Shown here one piece after another: positions 35,312 through 44,134 of a DNA stretch of 64,000 bases. Under the pieces are notes generated by a model. It did no database searches and was not told where the DNA came from. It saw nothing but the letters and a program-made list of their open reading frames with translations. Source of the DNA: Coprobacillus cateniformis (GTDB lineage Bacteria > Bacillota_I > Bacilli_A > Erysipelotrichales > Coprobacillaceae); the NCBI RefSeq assembly GCF_009767585.1, contig NZ_WSNW01000001.1, forward strand, positions 1,084,090 to 1,148,089, written 5' to 3'. Every line of letters begins with the position of its first letter. Positions within the stretch are counted from its first letter, which is position 1. A program made the position numbers and the translations under genes.

Positions 35312-36859
35312 CTATTCAAACTCAATCGTTCCTGGTGGTTTTGAAGTAATATCATACATTACTCTATTTACCCCACGAACTTCATTAATAATTCTAGACA
35401 TAACCTTATTTAATACTTCATAAGGAATTTGAGCAGCTTCTGCTGTCATGAAATCAATTGTGTTAACAGCTCTAAGCGCGATAGCATGATCATAAGTTCT
35501 TTCATCACCCATAACCCCCACTGAACGCATATTTGTAAGAGCAGCGAAGTATTGACCGATTGAACGATCTAATCCTGCTTTTGCAATCTCTTCTCTGTAA
35601 ATTGCATCAGCATCTTGAACGATTCTAACTTTTTCTGCTGTTACTTCACCAATGATCCGAATACCAAGTCCAGGCCCTGGGAACGGTTGTCTAAATACTA
35701 AGTATTCAGGGATTCCTAATTCAAGACCTACTTTACGAACTTCATCTTTGAAAAGATCACGTAATGGTTCAATGATTTCTTTGAAATCCACTGCATCAGG
35801 TAAGCCCCCAACATTATGATGAGATTTGATTACTGCTGATTCACCACCTAATCCACTTTCAACAACATCAGGATAAATAGTTCCCTGAACTAAGAAATCA
35901 ACAGTCCCAATCTTTTTAGCTTCTTCTTCAAAAACACGAATAAATTCTTCACCGATAATTTTACGTTTGGCCTCAGGTTCCTCAACACCCTTTAACTTTT
36001 CATAATATCTTTCTTGTACGTTTACACGAATAAAGTTTAAGTCATATTGACCATCAGGTCCAAATACCGCTTCTACTTCATCACCTTCATTTTTACGAAG
36101 TAATCCATGATCAACAAAAACACAAGTTAATTGGTTTCCTATTGCTTTAGATAATAATACCGCTGCCACTGATGAATCAACTCCGCCAGATAAAGCACAT
36201 AATACTTTACCATTACCAACTTTTTCTCTAATCGCTTTAATTTGTTCTTCAACAAACGAATCCATACGCCAATCACCACTACAATTACATACATCTAAAA
36301 CAAAGTTAGATAACATTTTTGTTCCGTATTCAGTATGTAAAACTTCGGGATGGAATTGGATTGCATATAACTTCTTATCTTCATCTTCACATGAAGCAAC
36401 TGGACAGTCTTTAGTGTAAGATGTAATTTCAAAACCTGGAGCAATTTTTGAGATATAATCAAAATGACTCATCCAGCAAATCGACTCTACCGACACATCT
36501 TTCATTAATTTAGATTCTTGTTTACTAACAATTAAATGAGATTTACCATATTCTCTAACATCAGCTTTTTCTACTTTACCACCTAACACATGCTGCATTA
36601 ACTGAGCCCCGTAGCATAAACCTAATACCGGTATCCCTAATTCAAATAATTCTTTTTGATAAGTAGGTGAATCTTCTAAATAACAACTATTAGGGCCACC
36701 CGTTAATATAATTCCTTTCGGATTCATCTCTTTAATCTTTTCAATATCTACTTTATAAGAATAAATCTCACAGTAAACATTACACTCACGTACTCGACGT
36801 GCTACTAATTGGTTATACTGACCACCAAAATCAATTACAATTACTAATTCATTTTTCAC
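35312..36859 (-). CDS. guaA: GMP synthase (glutamine-hydrolysing)
   Basis: 515 residues. Class I glutamine amidotransferase domain with nucleophile Cys in VLGLCYGAQLMQ (about 82) and His/Glu in FHPEV; ATP pyrophosphatase domain with P-loop ALSGGVDSSVAA (about 222); C-terminal dimerisation domain ending KPPGTIEFE. It converts XMP to GMP. Twelve bases downstream of purA, so the two purine-branch genes are cotranscribed. The 3' end of guaA is a known integration hotspot for islands, and mobile DNA does lie beyond it here. Confidence 0.97.
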   Translation of the reverse strand: MKNELVIVIDFGGQYNQLVARRVRECNVYCEIYSYKVDIEKIKEMNPKGIILTGGPNSCYLEDSPTYQKELFELGIPVLGLCYGAQLMQHVLGGKVEKADVREYGKSHLIVSKQESKLMKDVSVESICWMSHFDYISKIAPGFEITSYTKDCPVASCEDEDKKLYAIQFHPEVLHTEYGTKMLSNFVLDVCNCSGDWRMDSFVEEQIKAIREKVGNGKVLCALSGGVDSSVAAVLLSKAIGNQLTCVFVDHGLLRKNEGDEVEAVFGPDGQYDLNFIRVNVQERYYEKLKGVEEPEAKRKIIGEEFIRVFEEEAKKIGTVDFLVQGTIYPDVVESGLGGESAVIKSHHNVGGLPDAVDFKEIIEPLRDLFKDEVRKVGLELGIPEYLVFRQPFPGPGLGIRIIGEVTAEKVRIVQDADAIYREEIAKAGLDRSIGQYFAALTNMRSVGVMGDERTYDHAIALRAVNTIDFMTAEAAQIPYEVLNKVMSRIINEVRGVNRVMYDITSKPPGTIEFE

Positions 36860-36870
36860 TAGCTATCCTC

Positions 36871-38142
36871 CTATTTAAAAATTTCTCTTAACACAATTGT
36901 TTGCTCTCTATCAGGACCAACAGAGAAAATTACAATTGGACAATTAATCAATTCTTCAATTCTTCTTAAATACTTTTGACAATTTTCAGGTAATTCCTCA
37001 AAAGAAGTAACCTTAGTAATATCTTCATCCCATCCTGGCATTTCTTCATAAACAGGTTTAACCCTATTCAACTGTTTAATCGTTGAAGGTAATGCTTTGA
37101 TGATTTTACCATCTAATTCATAAGCTGTACAGATTTTTAATGTCTTTAACCCTGATAATACATCTAATAACATTAAACTAATTCCCGTCAATGAAGACAT
37201 TCTTCTTGATTGATTAACAACAACAGCATCAAACCATCCAATTCTTCTTGCTCTTTTTGTTACTGTACCATATTCATGGCCACGTTCACGGATTTGATCA
37301 GCCAATTCACCTTCAATTTCTGTTGGGAAAGCCCCACTACCTACTCTTGTTGTATAAGCCTTAACAATTCCCACTGCTTCATTAATATATAATGGGCCAA
37401 TTCCAGAGCCTTCAGCTACTCCATTAGCACCGGGATGTGAACTAGTAACAAATGGGTATGTACCATAGTCAATATCTAACATTGTCCCTTGAGCCCCTTC
37501 AAATAATACATTTTTACCAGTTTGAAAACATTCATCTAAAACAACACCAGTATCACAAACCATTGGTGCAATGATTTTAGCATATTCTTTATATTCTTCA
37601 AAGATTTCCTCGGCACTACATGTAAGTTCAGGATATTGCGCTTTTTTAGAAGCCAAAGCTTCTTCTAATCTTTCTTTAAATAATTCCTCATCAATGAATT
37701 CACCCATACGGATTCCCACCCGTTCATATTTGTCGACATATGTAGGTCCAATTCCTTTTTTAGTCGTTCCGATATTATTAGCTCCACGCCTAGTTTCTTG
37801 AATTTCATCGATTTCTAAATGATAAGGTAAGATAACATGAGCCCGATCACTAATCATGATCTTATCAGTGCTAATATTAGCATCATTTAAATATTTCATT
37901 TCTTCAAGTAAAGCTTTAGGATTAATTACCATTCCGTTACCTAAAATAACATCATTACCACTAAAAATCCCTGAAGGAATCAAACGTAAAGCAAACTTTT
38001 GACCATTAAATTCAATTGTATGCCCGGCATTATTACCACCTTGATATCTAGCAACGATATCTGCTTTTTGAGCCAGGTAATCAGTAATTTTACCTTTACC
38101 CTCATCGCCCCATTGACTTCCTACTACAACAACTCCAGCCAT
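36871..38142 (-). CDS. purA: Adenylosuccinate synthetase
   Basis: 423 residues. The N-terminal GTP site GSQWGDEGKGKITD and further signatures (QGGNNAGHTI, GIGPTYVDKYERVGIR, EGAQGTMLDIDYGTYPFVTSS, TKRARRIGWFDAV) are all present. It condenses IMP and aspartate in AMP synthesis. Start ATG 38142 (AAAGGTG upstream) is preferred to the GTG nine bases earlier. With guaA it covers both exits from IMP. Confidence 0.97.
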   Translation of the reverse strand: MAGVVVVGSQWGDEGKGKITDYLAQKADIVARYQGGNNAGHTIEFNGQKFALRLIPSGIFSGNDVILGNGMVINPKALLEEMKYLNDANISTDKIMISDRAHVILPYHLEIDEIQETRRGANNIGTTKKGIGPTYVDKYERVGIRMGEFIDEELFKERLEEALASKKAQYPELTCSAEEIFEEYKEYAKIIAPMVCDTGVVLDECFQTGKNVLFEGAQGTMLDIDYGTYPFVTSSHPGANGVAEGSGIGPLYINEAVGIVKAYTTRVGSGAFPTEIEGELADQIRERGHEYGTVTKRARRIGWFDAVVVNQSRRMSSLTGISLMLLDVLSGLKTLKICTAYELDGKIIKALPSTIKQLNRVKPVYEEMPGWDEDITKVTSFEELPENCQKYLRRIEELINCPIVIFSVGPDREQTIVLREIFK

Positions 38143-38312
38143 TAAATTCACACCTTTCTTATTTACTATTACATTATATACAATAAACTAACAAAATGCA
38201 TCAATAAATATACATTAATATAATAGTTTGACTAGTTTACAGAATAATTATATTATAGTCTTAGCTATTAGTAAAATTAATATATTATAATTATGATATA
38301 AGGAGAACTTAT

Positions 38313-39200
38313 ATGTATATCAAACTAGAACAATACAAAATATTCAATGAAGCTGCTACGACCCTATCTTTTTCAATCGCAGCTAGAAATCTTTTTATTT
38401 CTCAATCTGCAGTTTCCCAAACAATCAGCAGTATTGAAAAAGAACTACAGACTCAATTATTTATTCGCAATTCTAAAGGTGTTAGTTTAACTAAAGAGGG
38501 TAAATTATTACATCAGCAAATTGACAAAGCTTTAGCATTGATTACCGGAGTAGAAAACCAGTTATCAAATTATCATGAATTAAAAGATGGTCAATTAATT
38601 ATTGGAGCCGGTGATACTTTTAGTGAGTATTTTTTAACTAATTATATCGTTAAATTCAAACAACTATATCCTGGGGTTAAAATCAAAGTAATCAACCGAA
38701 CCAGTCTAGAAACCCGTGAATTGTTGAAATCTGATCAAATAGATCTCGGTTTTTTAAATCTTCCCATCAAAGATGATTCTTTAGTAATTAAAGAATGCTT
38801 CCAAGTTCATGATATTTTTGTTTCTAAAAAGCCTGATAACCATATTTACACCTTCAATCAATTAGCTGATAAGCCCCTAATTCTTTTAGAAAAGTCATCA
38901 AATACCCGTAATCGTATCGATAATTACTTTGCTAATAAGGGACTATTATTAAAGCCAACAATTGAACTTGGAGCTCATAATTTATTGTTGGACTTTGCCA
39001 GAGCAGGACTAGGAATTTCTTGTGTCATTAAAGAATTCTCCCAAGAATTACTTGATCAAGGGATTCTTCATGAAATAAAAACATCACAACCATTGCCTAA
39101 ACGCAGTATCGGTTATGCTTATCCAAAACGACGAACTCAATCTGTTGCTACAAACAAATTTATTGAACTAATTGCTAATGATCCAACTTTACATATCTAA
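38313..39200 (+). CDS. LysR-family transcriptional regulator
   Basis: 295 residues. N-terminal HTH (NEAATTLSFSIAARNLFISQSAVSQTISSIEKEL) and a C-terminal substrate-binding domain of the periplasmic-binding fold. Divergent from purA with 170 bp between them, an arrangement in which LysR proteins often control the neighbour; no sequence evidence links it to purine genes. AAGGAG lies before the ATG. Confidence 0.88.
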   Translation: MYIKLEQYKIFNEAATTLSFSIAARNLFISQSAVSQTISSIEKELQTQLFIRNSKGVSLTKEGKLLHQQIDKALALITGVENQLSNYHELKDGQLIIGAGDTFSEYFLTNYIVKFKQLYPGVKIKVINRTSLETRELLKSDQIDLGFLNLPIKDDSLVIKECFQVHDIFVSKKPDNHIYTFNQLADKPLILLEKSSNTRNRIDNYFANKGLLLKPTIELGAHNLLLDFARAGLGISCVIKEFSQELLDQGILHEIKTSQPLPKRSIGYAYPKRRTQSVATNKFIELIANDPTLHI

Positions 39201-39236
39201 AAACGTCACTGATTAATTTAGTGACGTTTTTTATTT
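39200..39236. terminator. Bidirectional terminator
   Basis: AAAACGTCACT / AGTGACGTTTT stem with T run after the LysR gene and before the convergent 83-residue gene. Confidence 0.88.
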
Positions 39237-39486
39237 ATCCTTTTAACCCTCTTGACTGACGTTCCATATCCTCAACAACGATATCATAGATTTCACCAAG
39301 TGATGCACAATATTCCAACACTTGCCACGGTTCGTTAGTATGGAAATGAATCTTGATCAACTCATCATCACCAACCGCTAACAAACAATCTCCTTTAAAA
39401 TGTTCAGTAATGTAATCATTGATAACATCTTCATCGAGATTTTTACCTTCAATCAATAGTTGAGTATCATATCTAAATTCTAGCAT
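39235..39486 (-). CDS. Stand-alone FakA/YloV-like domain protein
   Basis: 83 residues. FRYDTQLLIEGKNLDEDVIN, LLAVGDDELIKIHFHTNEPW and EYCASLGEIYDIVVEDMERQ closely follow the domain that joins the DAK2-type kinase part of FakA/YloV to its C-terminus. Here it is encoded alone, with its own ATG and a ribosome site (AGGAGAAT region). Either a degraded fakA or a genuine single-domain protein; it is cotranscribed with the cinA-like gene nine bases upstream. Confidence 0.6.
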   Translation of the reverse strand: MLEFRYDTQLLIEGKNLDEDVINDYITEHFKGDCLLAVGDDELIKIHFHTNEPWQVLEYCASLGEIYDIVVEDMERQSRGLKG

Positions 39487-39495
39487 CTTATTCTC

Positions 39496-40566
39496 CTAAT
39501 TATAACCTGGTTGAGTTAAAAATTTATAAACTCGCTCAATAATTTTTGATTCTAACTTATTATATGATAAAGTTGGATCTTTTAATAAAGGTATTTCGAA
39601 AACATCTTTTCGTCCTTGATAATCAATCGTTACTTTAATAATTGATCCTAAAGGATGTTCACGGCAATCGATTAATAAATTCATTGTATCTTCAGTATGG
39701 TTGTGACCAAGATTAAAATCATCTCTAAGCGTAAAATTATCACATTCATAAATTGTCCAATAAGATGGCATTATGTTTGCTAAGGCCTCTTTTAAATTCT
39801 TCTCTTTGATAATATAATCTTTTAAAATCTTTTCAATTTCTGTCTTAATTGGAGCAATTTTTTTATCAGCAGTTTCTTTATCGCTTGCTTTACAACCTAA
39901 TCGAACCCGCACTGTTTCTTCTGAAGCATAAAGAGCAATACTAACTTCTTCTTGGTGATCAATTAAATCTGCTAAGACCTCATCAACCCGACTTTCTCCT
40001 ATTCCCATGGTTAGAAAATCATATGTGTAAATAATATCCTGCTTAAATTGACTTAAATAATCTTTTAAAACATGATCAACAACATAAGTCATTTCTTTAG
40101 GCGGACCAGGCAAATTAACAATTATCTTTTCATCTTTCGACATTACACAGCCATTTGCTGTCCCTACTTCATTTTCTAAAATATAACAATCTTTAGGAAA
40201 AAAAGCTTGTTTAAAATTATTTTCCGGAATATCACCCCATCCCGTTACAAATCGACATTTTTCTTCTACCTTTTTAGCTTCTTCTTCATTATATAATAAT
40301 TCTAAACCCAAATATTCTGCCGATAATTCTTTTGTTAAATCATCTTGGGTAGGTCCTAATCCCCCAGTCGTAATTACACAATTAGCACCACGTTTAAAAG
40401 CTACATCTAGACATTCTTTAAAACGATCATGATTATCACCAACTGTCGTTTGATAGTAAACATTAAACCCCAAGTCTTTACACATTTTTTGAATATAAGT
40501 TGCATTAGTATTAACAATTTCTCCTAATAACAATTCTGTCCCAACATTAATTATTTCAACATTCAT
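39496..40566 (-). CDS. cinA: CinA-like molybdopterin-binding domain protein
   Basis: 356 residues. The N-terminal MoCF/CinA domain is complete (INVGTELLLGEIVNTNATYI, ITTGGLGPTQDDLTKE, VNLPGPPKEM), followed by the KH-like middle domain (GIGESRVDEVLADL). The usual C-terminal nicotinamide-nucleotide amidase domain is absent; about 85 residues with no recognised motif replace it. Function may be pyrophosphatase-like (ADP-ribose/NAD recycling) rather than deamidase. Confidence 0.8.
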   Translation of the reverse strand: MNVEIINVGTELLLGEIVNTNATYIQKMCKDLGFNVYYQTTVGDNHDRFKECLDVAFKRGANCVITTGGLGPTQDDLTKELSAEYLGLELLYNEEEAKKVEEKCRFVTGWGDIPENNFKQAFFPKDCYILENEVGTANGCVMSKDEKIIVNLPGPPKEMTYVVDHVLKDYLSQFKQDIIYTYDFLTMGIGESRVDEVLADLIDHQEEVSIALYASEETVRVRLGCKASDKETADKKIAPIKTEIEKILKDYIIKEKNLKEALANIMPSYWTIYECDNFTLRDDFNLGHNHTEDTMNLLIDCREHPLGSIIKVTIDYQGRKDVFEIPLLKDPTLSYNKLESKIIERVYKFLTQPGYN

Positions 40567-40984
40567 GAAATTATCCTCCTTAATGATTAACTATATTATA
40601 GTTAATTTTAATCATTTTGCTAGTCTTTTAATCATTAAAATTATTTCTTGCATATTTTCCTTCTAGCACCTAAGACCAAAGGTCTAGTTGAATACCAAAA
40701 TAAACTAACAAAAATGACTAAACAAGCAATAAAAGTTAATTATTAGCTGAATTATTCCTAAATCGAATTCAATATACATATCACTCACTCGTCAACTTCA
40801 CTTCAATAGTAATAAAAAATTTCTATCAGCTGACTTAGCATCTCTAAATAATCGTATTTGGCAATAAACTGACTATCACAAAATGCTAAAATAAAATCTT
40901 TGATAATAGTGCTTTTGAATTCTAATAACCCCTTATCAATAATAGTTGCTATCCTCACTTTCGGACTATCCAAATATTACTTAT
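40567..40984. other. Intergenic region with a decayed reading frame
   Basis: Mostly featureless AT-rich sequence. On the minus strand about 40809-40950 reads VRIATIIDKGLLEFKSTIIK and a further 30 coding-like residues to a stop, adjoining the intron relic; it lacks a start and looks like a gene fragment of unknown family. Confidence 0.35.
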
Positions 40985-41393
40985 AGCGATTTACACTCTA
41001 TAAACGTTTCAGTCCTTCATCATTTCTGACTGCTATGACTTCATCTGATTTCTTGTGATAAATCTTTTTCTATCGATGGTATCATTACTGTTTTTAAAGT
41101 TTACTGGACTTCATCGTCCACAAGGCCTCCCGAGGTAAGGCATACATCTTTTTTATCTTCACAGGTTTTTGATTTACTGTCTTGGTTTTACGTTTACCTT
41201 TTGGACTTGGTTTGTTCTGCAACCTTGTCCACCATTCAGCCTCATCAAATTTCTTTTCGTAACCTCGAAGATTTTGCCACACCACTTCCTCCGCCCATAG
41301 CATCACTACTAACGGCTTGTGGTTCACTACTCTTGGCGGTAAATACCCGTGGTTGGACTTTCACCAGCTAGATGTATGCCATGCTCGACACAC
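40985..41393 (-). mobile_element. 5' fragment of a second group II intron
   Basis: Begins GTGTGTCGAGCAT at 41393 followed by ATCTAGCTGGTGAAAGTCC, aligning with the start of the intact intron at 27476, and continues to GAAGGACTGAAACGTTTA near 41007, where similarity stops. The reverse transcriptase and domains V/VI are gone. It too sits directly behind a terminator hairpin. Small open frames inside it are chance. Confidence 0.7.
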
Positions 41394-41395
41394 AG

Positions 41396-41436
41396 AAAAA
41401 GAAGTCATTGGTTTTACAATCAATAACTTCTTTTTT
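41396..41436. terminator. Terminator after the DUF368 gene
   Basis: GAAGTCATTG / CAATAACTTC stem with T runs on both strands. On the minus strand it ends the DUF368 gene and is followed within seven bases by the intron relic. Confidence 0.78.
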
Positions 41437-41445
41437 ATATTTTAA

Positions 41446-42285
41446 CTATTGAATCTTAGATAATCCAAGAACAATGATTCCTCCAAAAATAACTGCAATA
41501 ATTGATGTCACAACTAAACTTAAATTATAACTTACATCAAAAGGAATCAATACTAATGATGAAGCAACGATCAATCCTAAAATCAAACTCAAGAATCCAG
41601 CTTTATGAGTTTTAGTGAAATATGAACATAATTTTGCACTAACAACTATTCCTACGGCAATACCAATTGCCATAAATCCTAGCGGCATAATAACATCCAG
41701 ACTAAAACTAGTAACATTTGCTAGATAAGACTTAAATAGATAATATTCTCCTAAAATTAATAAAACCATACTACCGCTAACACCGGGCATAATCATAGTT
41801 GCTCCTGATACGGCACCAATAATTATCATTTTAACAAACAAACCAGCACTTAGAGCAGGAAAATCAGGATTAACAACTACTTTCCCTTCTCCAGGATTTA
41901 AAAATTCTAACCCAAAGATAATTGCTAAACCACAAATAAAAGGGATAATTACAAGTTTTTCACCTTTCATTTCCCCTTTTAAAAATAAAGGAATACTAAA
42001 AGCAATCAAACCAATAAACCAATAAATCGTCTGCGTTGGATAATATTCAAATAACACTTCCAATATTTTCGCAAATCCAATTATTCCAACTCCAGCGCCA
42101 ACCAAAACCTGAAAAATAAAGATAATATCTTCTTTGCGATTAGGATTTTCTTTTTTAAAGATTCCACTAATAGCATCCATCATGCGATTAAAGATACCTA
42201 GAATTACCATCATGGTTCCACCACTAACGCCTGGAATAACGTTAGCAATACCAACAGCGATTCCGCCAATTATGTTTTTTATCAT
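41446..42285 (-). CDS. DUF368 polyprenyl-phosphate transporter (PopT type)
   Basis: About 279 residues, eight to nine transmembrane helices. The DUF368 signature IGGIAVGIANVIPGVSGGTMMVILGIF opens the protein, and a second pseudo-repeat ISGATMIMPGVSGSMVLLILG-like segment (about 175-195) shows the internal duplication. The family includes PopT, a translocase recycling undecaprenyl phosphate. Start at ATG 42285 behind AAAGGAG; the frame is open upstream to 42339. Confidence 0.85.
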   Translation of the reverse strand: MIKNIIGGIAVGIANVIPGVSGGTMMVILGIFNRMMDAISGIFKKENPNRKEDIIFIFQVLVGAGVGIIGFAKILEVLFEYYPTQTIYWFIGLIAFSIPLFLKGEMKGEKLVIIPFICGLAIIFGLEFLNPGEGKVVVNPDFPALSAGLFVKMIIIGAVSGATMIMPGVSGSMVLLILGEYYLFKSYLANVTSFSLDVIMPLGFMAIGIAVGIVVSAKLCSYFTKTHKAGFLSLILGLIVASSLVLIPFDVSYNLSLVVTSIIAVIFGGIIVLGLSKIQ

Positions 42286-42349
42286 TGAAACTTCTCCTTT
42301 AAATACCTCATCATTATAATAAAATATCACCATTATCACAAGCAGTATT

Positions 42350-42724
42350 TTATTTCCCTTTTAAAATCAAGTGATAAATTGCTTCTTCACTCTCTAAATC
42401 ATAATCTCCTAAATGGCTGTTAGGATAATGGTAAATTACTCCATTAGACTCATTTTTCCTTAAACAAACAATTAATTTTTCTTCCCCATATTGTCCAATA
42501 AATTTACAAAATGTTCTAATCCGTAACTTGTGTAAAATACTATCCTGACAAGGAAAATCAGGACATTGGCAACAACTATCATATCCTGACTTTGTGCAGC
42601 ACTGATAATTTTTACAAAAATCCTTTTCTGGACACCCACCTTTTTTACAACCAACACAGCTTTCATTTTCACTACACAGCCCACAAACAAGACCACAATA
42701 TCCTAATCCTAATTCATCCTTCAT
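42350..42724 (-). CDS. DUF3795 cysteine-rich zinc-binding protein
   Basis: 124 residues with the DUF3795 pattern: YCGLVCGLC, then C-xx-C pairs (CVGCKKGGCPEKDFCKNYQCC) and CPDFPC, 14 or so cysteines in the first 62 residues, followed by a helical tail. Probably binds zinc or an iron-sulphur cluster; biochemical role unknown. Between the rarA and DUF368 genes in the same direction. Confidence 0.8.
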   Translation of the reverse strand: MKDELGLGYCGLVCGLCSENESCVGCKKGGCPEKDFCKNYQCCTKSGYDSCCQCPDFPCQDSILHKLRIRTFCKFIGQYGEEKLIVCLRKNESNGVIYHYPNSHLGDYDLESEEAIYHLILKGK

Positions 42725-42733
42725 ATTTAATCC

Positions 42734-44059
42734 CTAATCCTTATGATGCTTTCGTAAATATTCAATTTGTTCCATCCGTTTAATCACCTTTGCCTCTGTT
42801 CCTTGATTAGTAGGAAAATAATAACGACGATCCTTAATATTATCTGGTAAACACTGCATATTTGTAATTTTATCATCATAATCATGCGCATACTGATAAC
42901 CTTTACCATAATTTAATTCTTTCATTAATTTAGTTGGCGCATTGCGAATTTGTAAAGGAACGGGATCAGCAATTGTATTCAAAGCGTCATGTTTTGCTCG
43001 TTCATACGCTTTATATAACGCATTAGATTTAGGTGCCAAGGCCATATAAGTTACACAATGAGCTAAATTAACATTACATTCTGGCATGCCATTATAATGG
43101 CATGCTTGATATGTTGCTACTGCAATTTCCAAAGCACGACTATCAGCCATTCCAATATCCTCTGAAGCAAATCGAATCAGCCTCCTTGCTACATATAGAG
43201 GATCTTCACCAGCTTCAATCATTCGTGACATCCAATAAATTGAAGCATCAATATCACTATTACGCATTGATTTATGCAAAGCACTAATAATATTATAATG
43301 TTCTTCACCTTTTTTATCATATAATAAAGATTTTTGATTGATACATTGTTCAATCGTTTCTTTATCCACTACGATTCGATCATGAGTAATTGCTCCATTT
43401 AAGACTGCCATCTCTAAAGTATTTAAAGCAACTCGAGCGTCACCGTTAGAAAAACCAGCAATCATGTATAATAAATCATCATCAATCATAACATTTTGAT
43501 CTTTAAACCCTTTCGGACTTATCAGCGCATAATGCAATAAACCAAATAAATCATCGGTTGTTAGTGCTTTTAAAACAAAAACTTTACATCTTGATAATAA
43601 GGCAGAATTAATCTCAAATGAAGGATTTTCAGTAGTAGCCCCAATTAATATAATACTCCCCTGTTCAATATATGGTAAAAAAGCATCTTGTTGAGCTTTA
43701 TTAAAGCGATGAATTTCATCTACAAAGACGATTGTTTTTTCGCCTAGATCCTGAACTTCCTGTGCTTGTTTCATAACTGCCCGTATATCTTTAATGCCGC
43801 TAGTCACCGCACTAAAATTAATAAACTTAGCTTTTGTTTGATTTGCAATAATGCGTGCTAAAGTTGTTTTCCCAACTCCCGGTGGTCCCCAAAAAACCAT
43901 TGAGGGAACAACATCACTATTGATTAGCTGGTACAAAATCTTTCCCGGTCCAATTAAGTGCCTCTGTCCTACATATTCAGTCAAAGTTGTTGGTCTTAGG
44001 CGATTTGCCAGTGGTTCATTTGACATGTTTTTAAACATTGCTTGCTGCTTCATCATCAT
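42734..44059 (-). CDS. rarA: Replication-associated recombination protein A
   Basis: About 441 residues, AAA+ clamp-loader-like ATPase. LANRLRPTTLTEYVGQRHLIG at the N-terminus; Walker A WGPPGVGKTTLARI; Walker B TIVFVDEIHRF; sensor 1 IGATTENPSF; C-terminal tetramerisation domain (HKSMRNSDIDASIYWMSRM). Acts at stalled replication forks. Several consecutive ATGs make the exact start ambiguous (44059, 44056 or 44053); GGAAGTG lies before them. Confidence 0.93.
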   Translation of the reverse strand: MMMKQQAMFKNMSNEPLANRLRPTTLTEYVGQRHLIGPGKILYQLINSDVVPSMVFWGPPGVGKTTLARIIANQTKAKFINFSAVTSGIKDIRAVMKQAQEVQDLGEKTIVFVDEIHRFNKAQQDAFLPYIEQGSIILIGATTENPSFEINSALLSRCKVFVLKALTTDDLFGLLHYALISPKGFKDQNVMIDDDLLYMIAGFSNGDARVALNTLEMAVLNGAITHDRIVVDKETIEQCINQKSLLYDKKGEEHYNIISALHKSMRNSDIDASIYWMSRMIEAGEDPLYVARRLIRFASEDIGMADSRALEIAVATYQACHYNGMPECNVNLAHCVTYMALAPKSNALYKAYERAKHDALNTIADPVPLQIRNAPTKLMKELNYGKGYQYAHDYDDKITNMQCLPDNIKDRRYYFPTNQGTEAKVIKRMEQIEYLRKHHKD

Positions 44060-44103
44060 CACTTCCATTTCCTTATAATTATAACTAATTCCCGCTTTAA
44101 AAG

Positions 44104-44134
44104 CAAAAAAAGAAACAGTTGTTTAAACTGTTTC
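44104..44134 (-). terminator. Terminator of the ABC exporter operon
   Basis: GAAACAGTT / AACTGTTTC stem with five-base loop and seven T residues on the minus strand, immediately after the second ABC gene. Confidence 0.85.

Noticed and set aside
38143..38312. Purine riboswitch before purA
   Set aside because: The 170-bp region shows no three-way-junction pattern or purine aptamer core; only AT-rich promoter-like sequence.
41094..41327. 77-residue ORF rich in Lys/Trp
   Set aside because: Lies wholly inside the group II intron relic and aligns with intron domain sequence; chance frame.
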